Shown here: in pieces, positions 25,644-34,507 of the stretch
Numbering within the stretch: position 1 is the stretch's first letter
How the letters are laid out: the number at the start of each line of letters is the position of its first letter
Assembly: GCA_029265715.1 (NCBI GenBank)
Contig: JAJUGZ010000001.1
Coordinates: 1 to 64,000, forward strand
Direction of reading: 5' to 3'
Source: Bacteroidota bacterium
GTDB taxonomy: Bacteria; Bacteroidota; Bacteroidia; Bacteroidales; Prolixibacteraceae
Length of the DNA stretch: 64,000 nucleotides
Program-made: the position numbers and the translations under genes
The notes under the pieces: generated by a model
Seen by the model: the letters and a program-made list of their open reading frames with translations, nothing else
Databases searched by the model: none
What the model was told of the DNA's origin: nothing

Positions 25644-28600
25644 TTATTTACGGCTCCGGAAAAGGTTTTTTACTTTTTTCCACAGTTCTTCGAACGTATC
25701 AAAATCTTCCCGAAAAGAGACCCCTACCCCCTGTGTATATGGCGATGTTTCATAGATCAAATTATTGTTGGCATGATTGTAGGCTTTCAACTGTAGCTTA
25801 CCATTCTTGGTCAATTTTACGTTTATATCGAAATCTCCAACCAGATCGCTATTGTTATTGGTGCTCACCTGCGAAGAATTATTTCCGATGTTCCCGTTAA
25901 TGGTTACCCGGTCGTTAAAAATTTGTGTACTCAGTGCCAGTTCTACTTCGTCGTCAGTCAGCTGATTACCGGGCCGATAATTTACACCAAAATCAAAGTC
26001 TTTACTAATTTGCGACAACCAGTTGCTAATATTGTTCGACATGAGCTCGCTCGCCGTTGTGCCAACTAAGTTCGACGAAGTGGCGACATAACTTCCACGC
26101 AAATATTCAGGCATATAAAATTGTCCCAGAACCAGCAGCGAAAGAATTTGCTTATTCATATCCTCCTCGGTGCTGATATATTGGCGGACAACATCGCGCA
26201 CCCGGTCTTCGGCTGTTGGCAGTTCGATATCGAACTTAATATCCGGGTTACTCAGGTTTTTAGTCAGTGCAATTTTACACCAGACCGGGATTCTTTGCGA
26301 AGCATCAATATAATCAGCCGAACTGCCAAACAATTCGGAAAGGGGCGCTTTTAACCGGTAAATTGCATTCAGGTTTAAAATAGCGTCATACGGATCTCCA
26401 TTCCAGCCAATGGTTCCACCCCGTTCAATCTCAAACTTTTTATTGATAATATTCTGCAAGGTGAACAGGTAATCGCCCTGCTCAACGGTATAATCGCCAT
26501 ACATCGAGATGTTAAAATTTTTGTCGATAGCAATCTGAAGGTTCCCACTTCCCTGCGCCTTGATTACATCGCCTACTTTCGAGTTGTATATCAGCTGCAT
26601 ACGGGCTTCAGGGGTAACTTCCACATCAAAATTCATCGTCAGGTTTGAACTGCTGTAATCCTGTTCTTTTTCCTCCAATTCGAGGCCCGGGATAATACTT
26701 CTTTTAACAAAACGCAAAAAATCAACTTCTTCGGCGGTTTCTTCGTATTCGAGCCAGATATTCAGATCAGTTCCCCGCTCCGACCGGCAATTCCCGTTCA
26801 GATACACATCGGCGCCTTTGCCGGTTATACGCAAAACGCCACTGGCAAATGCCTGCCCGTAAAATTGTTCGTTGTCAGCCGATGTGGTATTAATTGCCAG
26901 AATCCTGGGTGATGTCATGGTCAGGTTGTAAACCATTCCGGAGAAATCTTTGTGTTTGATGGTTCCGTCAAAAACGCCGGTATTCCCATACATATCCTGA
27001 AACCGGATTTTTTCGAAGATCATGACGTCATCAGCAAACTTGACCGTATCGCTAAACGAATAAGCTACCTGAATAGCCGGAATTGTCAGTCCTGCATTCT
27101 CTGCATACAAGCCGCCATCGTGCTTAATGTGATCGGGATGCCCATATATGCGAACTTTACCCGAAGCATTTCCCCGAATATTGGTAAATGTTCCATCGAG
27201 AACTGGTTGAAGCGCCAAAAGACTAAAGTGTTCGAAATTCGCATTAAAGTCGATGCTGTCCTTTTTCGGATTGTAACTTCCATCAACGTACATCGTCCGG
27301 TGGTTATCTTTAGTCATGCTAACTTCGGCGAAAATTTTTTCAGCATTACGGTCCCAGCGCGTCACCAGCGAAGCATCGCCTAAAGCCTGCCCGCTGTATA
27401 TCAGGTTATCCAGTTTCAGGTTGGCCAGGAACAAGGGCTGTTCGTATAAGTCAAAAAACGAAACCGAACCATTCACTTCACCTTCAATGCCCAAATCTTC
27501 AGAAAATACGGCATTCAGGTTTGTCAAACTTAAATGGTTGAAAAGAAGGTTCAACTTTTTCGACTGGTCTTTCGAGACAGCTCCATCGAACATGAGATAT
27601 TGATTTTTATTCGCTAATTTGATGTTTTTAACGGTAATCTCCGTCGAGTCAATTGAAATAGTCCCAGAATTCATCGTCCACAGCGAATCGGCAATATAGA
27701 TCCGGGTTGGTTTGACAGCCAAATCTACATGCGGCAGCCTGTTTTTTTCTTTTTTAAACGTGGTCAGCACATTAACCGAGCCGCTATACGATTTTTCGCT
27801 GAAATTATTCCAGACTAATTTCGAATCAACCCGATCGTTTTCGATATCCGAAAGCAGAGAAATATTATAAATCCGGAACTGGTTGGGTAATTCGATGTTG
27901 CCTATCCGGTTGCGGAACTGAAGCTCGCCATTGCTGGCCAGGCTGAGTTTTACGTCGTGGAAAATGGTTGAATTGTACTCGATATATGGGAAGTCGCCGG
28001 TCAGGTTCACATAATCGCGAGCCAAGTCAACTTCACCCTCAATCTCTCCGGGATGAATGACTAAACCCGGGAAAAACACGCGGGTTAATTGATCCACATT
28101 TTTTACATGGGCCCAAAAGGCAAAATTATTCCGGGTACGCTTTTTATCATAGGTCATTCCGGAGGCAGGTAAATAATGCACTATCACTTTTTTAATGGCA
28201 TTCGGCAAATCATAAATATGATAATCGCCCCGAAGTTCGGCATCCAGAAAATCAGAATTGATCTGAAGTACCGGCTCGTCTTCGTCGAACGTACCCAGCT
28301 CAAAATTGTCGAATACCATTTCGCCATTCTGGTTCCAGTAACGACCGTTATCAAACCTGATCCACCCCTGCACATTGTCGATATTGGTTCCGGCAAAGTT
28401 GGCATGAAGCGAAAAAGTTGCAGCCGAAACAGAATCGGACTGATTCAGTTTCAACGCTTTAAAATCAGCCTTATCCACATGCATATCAAAATCGAATACA
28501 GGAACGTCTGTGTTAAAATCGAGTTTCCCGTTGAAAGCCAGCTGAAGGTTTTTATCGTTAATATTTAAACTCCCGTCAAACTTTTCATCTTCAAATTTCC

Positions 28601-30002
28601 CATTCAGAGAAATGTCCTTGTACGAATACTGCATTAACTTCACACTATCGACTTTACCGTCAACTTTGGCCATAAAATCCTGCGTGCCCTGGTTAATCTC
28701 ACCTTTAACGTTTCCGTTAAAGGTAATCGTACCAACATCCTTTTGTCCAAGCAGTTCGCCCAATTTAAAATCCACCGTTTTCAAGTGGCCTCCATAAACC
28801 AAGATTTTATTATTCAGCGAATTGATCAGAAGGTCAGTTTTCAGTGTGCCCAGTCGTGATTTAAAAGTTCCATAGGCCACAAAATCATTTAAAAACCCGG
28901 TAAAATTCCCGTTATACTCAATAATACCGGCTTTCTCAAACATCTCGGGGACTTCCAGGTACTGAACAGGCGATGAATTGGGCAGTTTCACTTTCTCCAG
29001 GTCTCTGATATCTGTATAAGAAGTTTTCAGGTCGAGATGCATATAAGTAGTCCGGATATCTGGCAATCCATTCAGGTAAAAATCGAAATTCAGCCGGGTT
29101 TTGTCTCCCATACTAAGTTCAACATCTCGGCCTTTCAAATCGGACATGGCGCCATAAATGCGGCCTTTTAATTTTAAAACTTGGTCCATCCCTTTTATCG
29201 CCGGCACAAATTGGCTGATATCTTTTAAACTGATCTGCGACTGAGCAAGGTTCAAATCCAGCTTCACTTTTTTAAAATCAGGGACCGAATCCAGTCCTCT
29301 TCGATCAATGATCAGCGAAGCGCTATCGATTGTTGAAAAGGCCGTTTTCAACCTGATGTTTTTTAATTCAATTGAATCGTTTTGGGCGATAAAATGAGCC
29401 GATAGCGAATCTATGCGGAAATCTTTCGAGTCGTTCAACGTCATCGCATTCATGCAAAAAGCAGTTCGTTTCGGCCCCAGCTCGATTCCGGAAACCTCAA
29501 TACCAATATCCTCTAAATCAATTATTTTACGCGTATCCTGATCGCTAAAAGCATAAACCACTTTTGCGTCGTTAAATGCAAACTTACTACAAGTCAATCT
29601 GAAAGTGCTCGAATCTTTCTTTGTTTCACCCGACGAAACCGCATCAAGCAAAAACTGGTAATTGGCAACGCCCGCCGTATCAATCGAAACAAAAACCTGA
29701 GCTTTATCGAACTCCAGCCGGCTTAATGCCACGAATTTCCGTTTCAGGCTAAATGAATCAACTTCAGCAACAAATGCATCGACATACAATAACGAGTCGT
29801 GCTGCTGGTCTTCGACCAATACCTTCTTTAGCACCAGTTTATTAAAAAATCGGATATCGACCCCCTGAATTGAAATCGTCGTATTGAACTGTTTGGAAAG
29901 CCGGTTTGTTATCAATTGCACCAAATAAGTTTGCACCGGACTTGTTTGAAACAATCCGTACATGGCCAGCAGCATCAAAATAAAAGCCGACACAACGAAC
30001 AA
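25644..30002 (-). CDS. tamB: TamB/DUF490 family translocation and assembly module protein
   Basis: A 1452-residue envelope protein. One N-terminal membrane anchor (about 1-20) is followed by a long repetitive beta-rich AsmA-like region and a C-terminal DUF490/TamB domain (about 1020-1440). TamB-like proteins form a periplasm-spanning hydrophobic groove implicated in phospholipid transport to, and protein assembly in, the outer membrane. No TamA-like gene is adjacent. No ATG exists at the 5' end: TTG at 30002 is the first usable start, but the frame stays open upstream with basic residues (VKSIKKSLKIG) that would suit the N-terminus, so the true start may be a rarer codon further up. Confidence 0.85.
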   Translation of the reverse strand: MFVVSAFILMLLAMYGLFQTSPVQTYLVQLITNRLSKQFNTTISIQGVDIRFFNKLVLKKVLVEDQQHDSLLYVDAFVAEVDSFSLKRKFVALSRLEFDKAQVFVSIDTAGVANYQFLLDAVSSGETKKDSSTFRLTCSKFAFNDAKVVYAFSDQDTRKIIDLEDIGIEVSGIELGPKRTAFCMNAMTLNDSKDFRIDSLSAHFIAQNDSIELKNIRLKTAFSTIDSASLIIDRRGLDSVPDFKKVKLDLNLAQSQISLKDISQFVPAIKGMDQVLKLKGRIYGAMSDLKGRDVELSMGDKTRLNFDFYLNGLPDIRTTYMHLDLKTSYTDIRDLEKVKLPNSSPVQYLEVPEMFEKAGIIEYNGNFTGFLNDFVAYGTFKSRLGTLKTDLLINSLNNKILVYGGHLKTVDFKLGELLGQKDVGTITFNGNVKGEINQGTQDFMAKVDGKVDSVKLMQYSYKDISLNGKFEDEKFDGSLNINDKNLQLAFNGKLDFNTDVPVFDFDMHVDKADFKALKLNQSDSVSAATFSLHANFAGTNIDNVQGWIRFDNGRYWNQNGEMVFDNFELGTFDEDEPVLQINSDFLDAELRGDYHIYDLPNAIKKVIVHYLPASGMTYDKKRTRNNFAFWAHVKNVDQLTRVFFPGLVIHPGEIEGEVDLARDYVNLTGDFPYIEYNSTIFHDVKLSLASNGELQFRNRIGNIELPNQFRIYNISLLSDIENDRVDSKLVWNNFSEKSYSGSVNVLTTFKKEKNRLPHVDLAVKPTRIYIADSLWTMNSGTISIDSTEITVKNIKLANKNQYLMFDGAVSKDQSKKLNLLFNHLSLTNLNAVFSEDLGIEGEVNGSVSFFDLYEQPLFLANLKLDNLIYSGQALGDASLVTRWDRNAEKIFAEVSMTKDNHRTMYVDGSYNPKKDSIDFNANFEHFSLLALQPVLDGTFTNIRGNASGKVRIYGHPDHIKHDGGLYAENAGLTIPAIQVAYSFSDTVKFADDVMIFEKIRFQDMYGNTGVFDGTIKHKDFSGMVYNLTMTSPRILAINTTSADNEQFYGQAFASGVLRITGKGADVYLNGNCRSERGTDLNIWLEYEETAEEVDFLRFVKRSIIPGLELEEKEQDYSSSNLTMNFDVEVTPEARMQLIYNSKVGDVIKAQGSGNLQIAIDKNFNISMYGDYTVEQGDYLFTLQNIINKKFEIERGGTIGWNGDPYDAILNLNAIYRLKAPLSELFGSSADYIDASQRIPVWCKIALTKNLSNPDIKFDIELPTAEDRVRDVVRQYISTEEDMNKQILSLLVLGQFYMPEYLRGSYVATSSNLVGTTASELMSNNISNWLSQISKDFDFGVNYRPGNQLTDDEVELALSTQIFNDRVTINGNIGNNSSQVSTNNNSDLVGDFDINVKLTKNGKLQLKAYNHANNNLIYETSPYTQGVGVSFREDFDTFEELWKKVKNLFRSRK

Positions 30003-30130
30003 TCCTATTTTGAGCGATTTTTTAATACTTTTGACACTTTGATTTTTGAAAACAAAATAAACTAAAATACGCGGACAACAACCGCTCCACGTTTGAAAAT
30101 AACGAACAAGACGGCATTTTATTTATTGGC

Positions 30131-31168
30131 ATGGAAACAAAAAAAGATATTATCATATTAGGCATCGAATCGTCGTGCGACGATACGTCGTCGGCTGTCA
30201 TCAAAAACGGATATTTGCTCTCGAACATTATTGCCAACCAAAATGTGCATAAAGCTTACGGGGGCGTTGTTCCCGAATTGGCCTCGCGTGCACACCAGCA
30301 AAATATCATTCCGGTTGTCGATCAAGCCATCCGGCAGGCAAATATTTCGCCCGATGATATTACGGCCATTGCATTTACCCGGGGCCCGGGGCTGTTAGGC
30401 TCATTACTGGTAGGAACTTCTTTCGCTAAAGGGTTTTCGCTGGCCAAAGGAATCCCGATGATCGAGATCAACCACCTTCAGGGACATGTGCTGGCCCATT
30501 TCATCCAGGAACACAATGAGCCTTATGACCCTCCCAGATTCCCATTCCTCTGTCTGCTGGTTTCCGGAGGAAATTCACAGATTATCCTGGTGCGCGACTA
30601 TCTGGATATGGAAGTAATCGGACAAACAATCGACGATGCGGCCGGCGAGGCCTTCGATAAATGCGCCAAGGTGATGGGATTGCCTTACCCCGGAGGCCCC
30701 ATGATCGATAAACTGGCCAAAGAAGGTGACCCGGAGGCATTCAAATTTGCCAAACCCCGTATTCCGGACTTCGATTACAGTTTTTCCGGGTTGAAAACCA
30801 GCTTTCTTTATTTCCTGCGCGATCAGCTAAAAGAGAACGAGAACTTCATCGAAGAACGGAAAGCCGATTTGTGCGCATCACTGCAAAAAACCATTATCGA
30901 CATTCTTCTGAACAAGCTGATTAAAGCAGCTAAGGAAACCGGTATTTCTGAAATTACCGTGGCGGGGGGAGTTTCGGCCAATTCCGGATTGCGGAACGCA
31001 TTGATCGAAGCCGCGAAAAAACGCCACTGGAAAATGCACATTCCCAAATTTGCATTTACCACCGACAATGCAGCTATGATTGCAATCACGGGATATTACA
31101 AATACCAACGAGGCGAATTTATTGGCATGGATGCGGTACCATTCGCCCGCATGGATATTCAGGTGTAA
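30131..31168 (+). CDS. tsaD: tRNA N6-threonylcarbamoyladenosine synthase catalytic subunit TsaD
   Basis: A 345-residue cytoplasmic enzyme that transfers threonylcarbamoyl to A37 of ANN-decoding tRNAs, working with TsaB, TsaC and TsaE (none of them here). It shows IESSCDDTS near the N-terminus, metal-binding H115 and H119 (HLQGH), LLVSGGNSQ and the C-terminal GGVSANSGLR. Length is normal. It is divergent from tamB. Confidence 0.96.
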   Translation: METKKDIIILGIESSCDDTSSAVIKNGYLLSNIIANQNVHKAYGGVVPELASRAHQQNIIPVVDQAIRQANISPDDITAIAFTRGPGLLGSLLVGTSFAKGFSLAKGIPMIEINHLQGHVLAHFIQEHNEPYDPPRFPFLCLLVSGGNSQIILVRDYLDMEVIGQTIDDAAGEAFDKCAKVMGLPYPGGPMIDKLAKEGDPEAFKFAKPRIPDFDYSFSGLKTSFLYFLRDQLKENENFIEERKADLCASLQKTIIDILLNKLIKAAKETGISEITVAGGVSANSGLRNALIEAAKKRHWKMHIPKFAFTTDNAAMIAITGYYKYQRGEFIGMDAVPFARMDIQV

Positions 31169-31225
31169 AACAAATCTTTAACAACTCCCCGATAAAACAA
31201 CAACTATTATAATCACAAAAACCAG

Positions 31226-32368
31226 CTACCGTCTAACCGACTGATATTTCTTTTGTGACCGAACTGCCTGAGCCAATGCACCAGAAAAAAATGCCCAATA
31301 TTTCTGATGAAAGGCCTGCCCATTCTTCCCAATCCAGTCGGGGAAGAGTTTTGCCTCGCCAGCGGGCGAAAACCGTGTTGGCTCATCGTCATCATATAAA
31401 GCCGGGACTTCGGGATGAAATTGGACAGCCCAAACATGCGGATATAATTTATGCCGGATGCCTTCAATAATTTTCCCATCGTTCGAACGAGCGGTTACTA
31501 CCAGGTTTTCACCAAGCTTCCCGACAGCCTGATGGTGACTGCTCAAAACCCAAGGCATTCCCCGATTTTTCCAGTGCATCTGCCGGGGGAAAAACAGATC
31601 GTCGGTAAAAACCAACGGATGGAAATTAATTCCCATCAAGGTTGTATCTGACGATAGTTCCTGCCAGTAGTTCCGGTGCAATTGTTCGCGGGGCATTTTC
31701 AAAATTTCGTCCGGCGAATGTTTCTGATAAACCTGAACAGGAATATCCTGGATTAAAGTTCCACCTGTTGCAACGTTCATGGTTTGCATCCCCAGGCAAA
31801 ACCCGGTAACCAGATACGAAGGTTTTTCGGACAAAAACGGCACAAAATTGGGGTTCCGGCTACCGCCCAGCAGCTGAAACTGGAAGGTCAGCTCAAACAA
31901 ATGGCGATTGGGGTCGGTAACGTCCGAATACAGATTTTCCTGTCCATACGCTTCGGGCTGAATATCCGGGCCTCCGAAAAAAATCACGCCAACCGAGTTT
32001 TCAAAAAGTTTTTTCAAAACCTGGGTCAGCTCATTTGGGCCATAAATGTTGTCAACCGAAAGATTTCCGGCCACTTCCTGAAGATGAAATTTTTCCAGTT
32101 TATTTTCAGCAATATAGCGGGCCGACTCGCTATAATCGTATGCCTCCCCGGCATAATAAACGCCAACGAATTCGACCTTGCCCGGCTCAAGCAACCGATT
32201 TTCAGTAAGAAAACAAACGGTTCTCAGGTTATGCTTTGTTGGGTGTGACAGCAACAAATATTGTTTCGAACGGTCAAAATCGCCATCAAAAAAGTTTTGC
32301 GCAAATGCCGAACAAAAAGTAATCAGAAAAAGCAATAACAGAAGCCAGCGTGAGTTATTCCTGTTCAT
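31226..32368 (-). CDS. Secreted class-I glutamine-amidotransferase-like hydrolase (peptidase C26)
   Basis: A 380-residue protein from the ATG at 32368 with a signal peptide (about 8-23, ending AFAQ), so it is exported. It has the class-I amidotransferase triad: Cys in TGFCLGMQTMN, and His and Glu in AVQFHPEVP. FFGGPDIQPEAYG resembles gamma-glutamyl-GABA hydrolase (PuuD/C26). A periplasmic location is unusual for this family and suggests hydrolysis of an imported gamma-glutamyl compound or a peptidoglycan-like substrate. Upstream ATG at 32464 is disfavoured because it hides the signal peptide. Confidence 0.8.
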   Translation of the reverse strand: MNRNNSRWLLLLLFLITFCSAFAQNFFDGDFDRSKQYLLLSHPTKHNLRTVCFLTENRLLEPGKVEFVGVYYAGEAYDYSESARYIAENKLEKFHLQEVAGNLSVDNIYGPNELTQVLKKLFENSVGVIFFGGPDIQPEAYGQENLYSDVTDPNRHLFELTFQFQLLGGSRNPNFVPFLSEKPSYLVTGFCLGMQTMNVATGGTLIQDIPVQVYQKHSPDEILKMPREQLHRNYWQELSSDTTLMGINFHPLVFTDDLFFPRQMHWKNRGMPWVLSSHHQAVGKLGENLVVTARSNDGKIIEGIRHKLYPHVWAVQFHPEVPALYDDDEPTRFSPAGEAKLFPDWIGKNGQAFHQKYWAFFSGALAQAVRSQKKYQSVRR

Positions 32369-32521
32369 ACAATAGAATTTTGTGATTTGTCGACCTCGAA
32401 AAGACAAACGAAAATAAGCATTTGCCTGCAAGGTTTTTATGACTACAACTAAAAATAATGCCAAAGTTTACTTATTTTGCTACTTTAAAATTCCGGATTT
32501 AACCGACTTAAAATTTGCTCT

Positions 32522-34168
32522 ATGTCGTTCAAATTGTTTTTCGCAAGTAACTTCGGCTTAATCAAGCCGACAGCCAAAATCGAAGCCGAACAGGAAGCCT
32601 TGTTAAAAGATTATCAGCTGTTTTGCAGCTTTATCGAATCGGCAGAGTTGAAAGAATACCAGTCGCTTAATCAATATGTAAACTCTGAAAGCTTCAAAAA
32701 CAATCGAAAAAAACTCGAACAACTTCGGTTCAAGGGCAGTCAGGAAGAAAAGCTACTGAAAGAGTTGCACAAGCTTGAACGAAACAGCAAATTGCAGAAA
32801 TGCCTGCAAACCGAAAAATCAGAGAACCTGAAAAAATTTAAACAGGTTGCAGCTTCAGACAACCTGAAACGCTACGAAGAACTAAAAAAATGGATGGATA
32901 GCGGCGCTTTCCAGGCCAAAAAGAAAAAACTGGCCGCCGAGGTTTATCACGGTTCCCCGGAAGAAAAAGCTTGGAACGAATATCAACAACTAAAAAACGA
33001 CAAAAAATTAGCCGCTCATTCATCAGACAAACCAACACCCAATCCGGAGATTGCAGCCAAAATGATCCGACTGGCCGATTTAGAAAAGCTGGTCAATTCA
33101 AAGGAATTTCAGGAACGGAAAAAGTACCTCGAAAATCCCCGTAAATTTGAAAAGACCGACACCTTTGCCAAACATCAAGAATATGAAAGACTGAAAAACT
33201 CAGAAGAAATCAGGTTTTATTTCCAGTATGCAAAATCTCCGGATTATCAGAACTATCTGCGTATGAAAGATTCGCCCGAGCGCAAGCGATTTGACGAACT
33301 GGGCAAGATCGTTCATTCTCCTGAATTTGCAAAACAAAAAGCCTATTTGGAAGACACTAAACGGTGGGAAAAAACCGAAGATGCGGCAAAAGCCAAACGC
33401 CTGGAAGAACTAAAAAAACTTCCTGAGTTAATTAATTACCTGAAATATGAAAAATCGAACGCTTTCGATTTTCTCAAATCCTGGGACCTGGTGTTTGAAG
33501 ACCGCTTTATTTCGGCCAGGCCAGATCACGAAAAATGGACCCCCATGAGCTACTGGGCCAGCCAAACAGTTGGCTCAAACTTTTCGCAAGAAGGCGACCT
33601 TCAGAGTTTTTCGGATGGCAAAAACCTGAAAACCGGAGGGTCGCTGAAAATTGAAGTACGCAAAGAAAAAAGCAAAGGACTGCAATGGAAATATCCATAC
33701 GGTTTTCTGGAACAGGAATTCGACTACACGTCGGGAATCGTCTCGACAGGCAGTTCAAATTGGTGGAAAAACGGGATTCTTGAAGCCAAAGTAAAGTATT
33801 CGCCCGAAAAATCAATCGCCGATGTGATTTACCTGATTGGAAAAGAAAACTCACCTCAGATAAACCTGCTCGAGATGGGGCCGCGCAACCAGGTTGGCTT
33901 GCTGGTTAAAAATGGCGACCAAGTCCAGGTATTCAGCGAAAGCTTGTCGGGGTTAAAAACGGGCGAATTTTATATTTTCACGCTGGAATGGGCCGAAAAT
34001 AAACTGACCTGGAAAATCAACGGACGCGACTTGCTGACTGTCACCCAGCAGATCCCTCATATCGACATGCACCTGAATGCCTCATCGATTGTCGCATTCG
34101 AGCCCAACGGATGTATCCCACACACCTTTGAAATTGCCTGGGTCCGATTTTATCAGAAGAAAAAATAA
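32522..34168 (+). CDS. Four-repeat protein with a C-terminal degenerate GH16-fold domain
   Basis: A 548-residue protein without a signal peptide or membrane segment. Residues about 46-318 hold four diverged repeats starting at 46, 118, 184 and 257, each beginning with a pattern like Y/L-x-x-L-x-x-hydrophobic-V-x-S-x-x-F and rich in Lys, Glu and Tyr (probably helical). Residues about 320-548 fit a GH16/concanavalin-type jelly roll: DLQSF, YTSGIVST, GILEAKVKYS. The GH16 catalytic motif EIDxxE reads Q446-I-N-L-L-E451, so the nucleophile Glu and the middle Asp are replaced by Gln and Asn. It is therefore probably a glycan-binding or scaffold protein in the cytoplasm. A PAS gene follows after 3 bases. 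Confidence 0.75.
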   Translation: MSFKLFFASNFGLIKPTAKIEAEQEALLKDYQLFCSFIESAELKEYQSLNQYVNSESFKNNRKKLEQLRFKGSQEEKLLKELHKLERNSKLQKCLQTEKSENLKKFKQVAASDNLKRYEELKKWMDSGAFQAKKKKLAAEVYHGSPEEKAWNEYQQLKNDKKLAAHSSDKPTPNPEIAAKMIRLADLEKLVNSKEFQERKKYLENPRKFEKTDTFAKHQEYERLKNSEEIRFYFQYAKSPDYQNYLRMKDSPERKRFDELGKIVHSPEFAKQKAYLEDTKRWEKTEDAAKAKRLEELKKLPELINYLKYEKSNAFDFLKSWDLVFEDRFISARPDHEKWTPMSYWASQTVGSNFSQEGDLQSFSDGKNLKTGGSLKIEVRKEKSKGLQWKYPYGFLEQEFDYTSGIVSTGSSNWWKNGILEAKVKYSPEKSIADVIYLIGKENSPQINLLEMGPRNQVGLLVKNGDQVQVFSESLSGLKTGEFYIFTLEWAENKLTWKINGRDLLTVTQQIPHIDMHLNASSIVAFEPNGCIPHTFEIAWVRFYQKKK

Positions 34169-34171
34169 CCT

Positions 34172-34507
34172 ATGAATTTTGATTGGGCTAAGCAATTTAA
34201 CGGAGCTGTTACCATTTGCGACCGCGAAGGGATTATTGTTTATATGAACGACCGGTCTGTCGCGCAATTTCAAAAATACGGAGGCGAAAAATTAATCGGA
34301 CAGAACCTGATGAACTGCCATTCGCCGGCCTCCCGCGTCAAACTGGCCGAAATGCTGAAAAAACCAACCGAAAACACCTATTTGACCGAGAAAAATGGGA
34401 TCCGGAAAATCATCATCCAGACACCATGGATTGAAAATGACGAATTCAAAGGTATTGTTGAAATCGGGTATGAGTTACCAGCCGACCTGCCTTTGCACCA
34501 ACGCTAA
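34172..34507 (+). CDS. Single-domain PAS protein
   Basis: A 111-residue cytoplasmic protein that is almost all one PAS fold: an N-terminal strand (GAVTICDREGIIVYMND), the helical middle and the closing strands (GIRKIIIQTPWIENDEFKGIVEI). No output domain is present, so it would act by binding a partner. It begins 3 bases after the GH16-fold gene, so the two are likely co-translated and may work together. Its last 4 bases overlap the convergent glycosyltransferase gene. Confidence 0.78.
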   Translation: MNFDWAKQFNGAVTICDREGIIVYMNDRSVAQFQKYGGEKLIGQNLMNCHSPASRVKLAEMLKKPTENTYLTEKNGIRKIIIQTPWIENDEFKGIVEIGYELPADLPLHQR

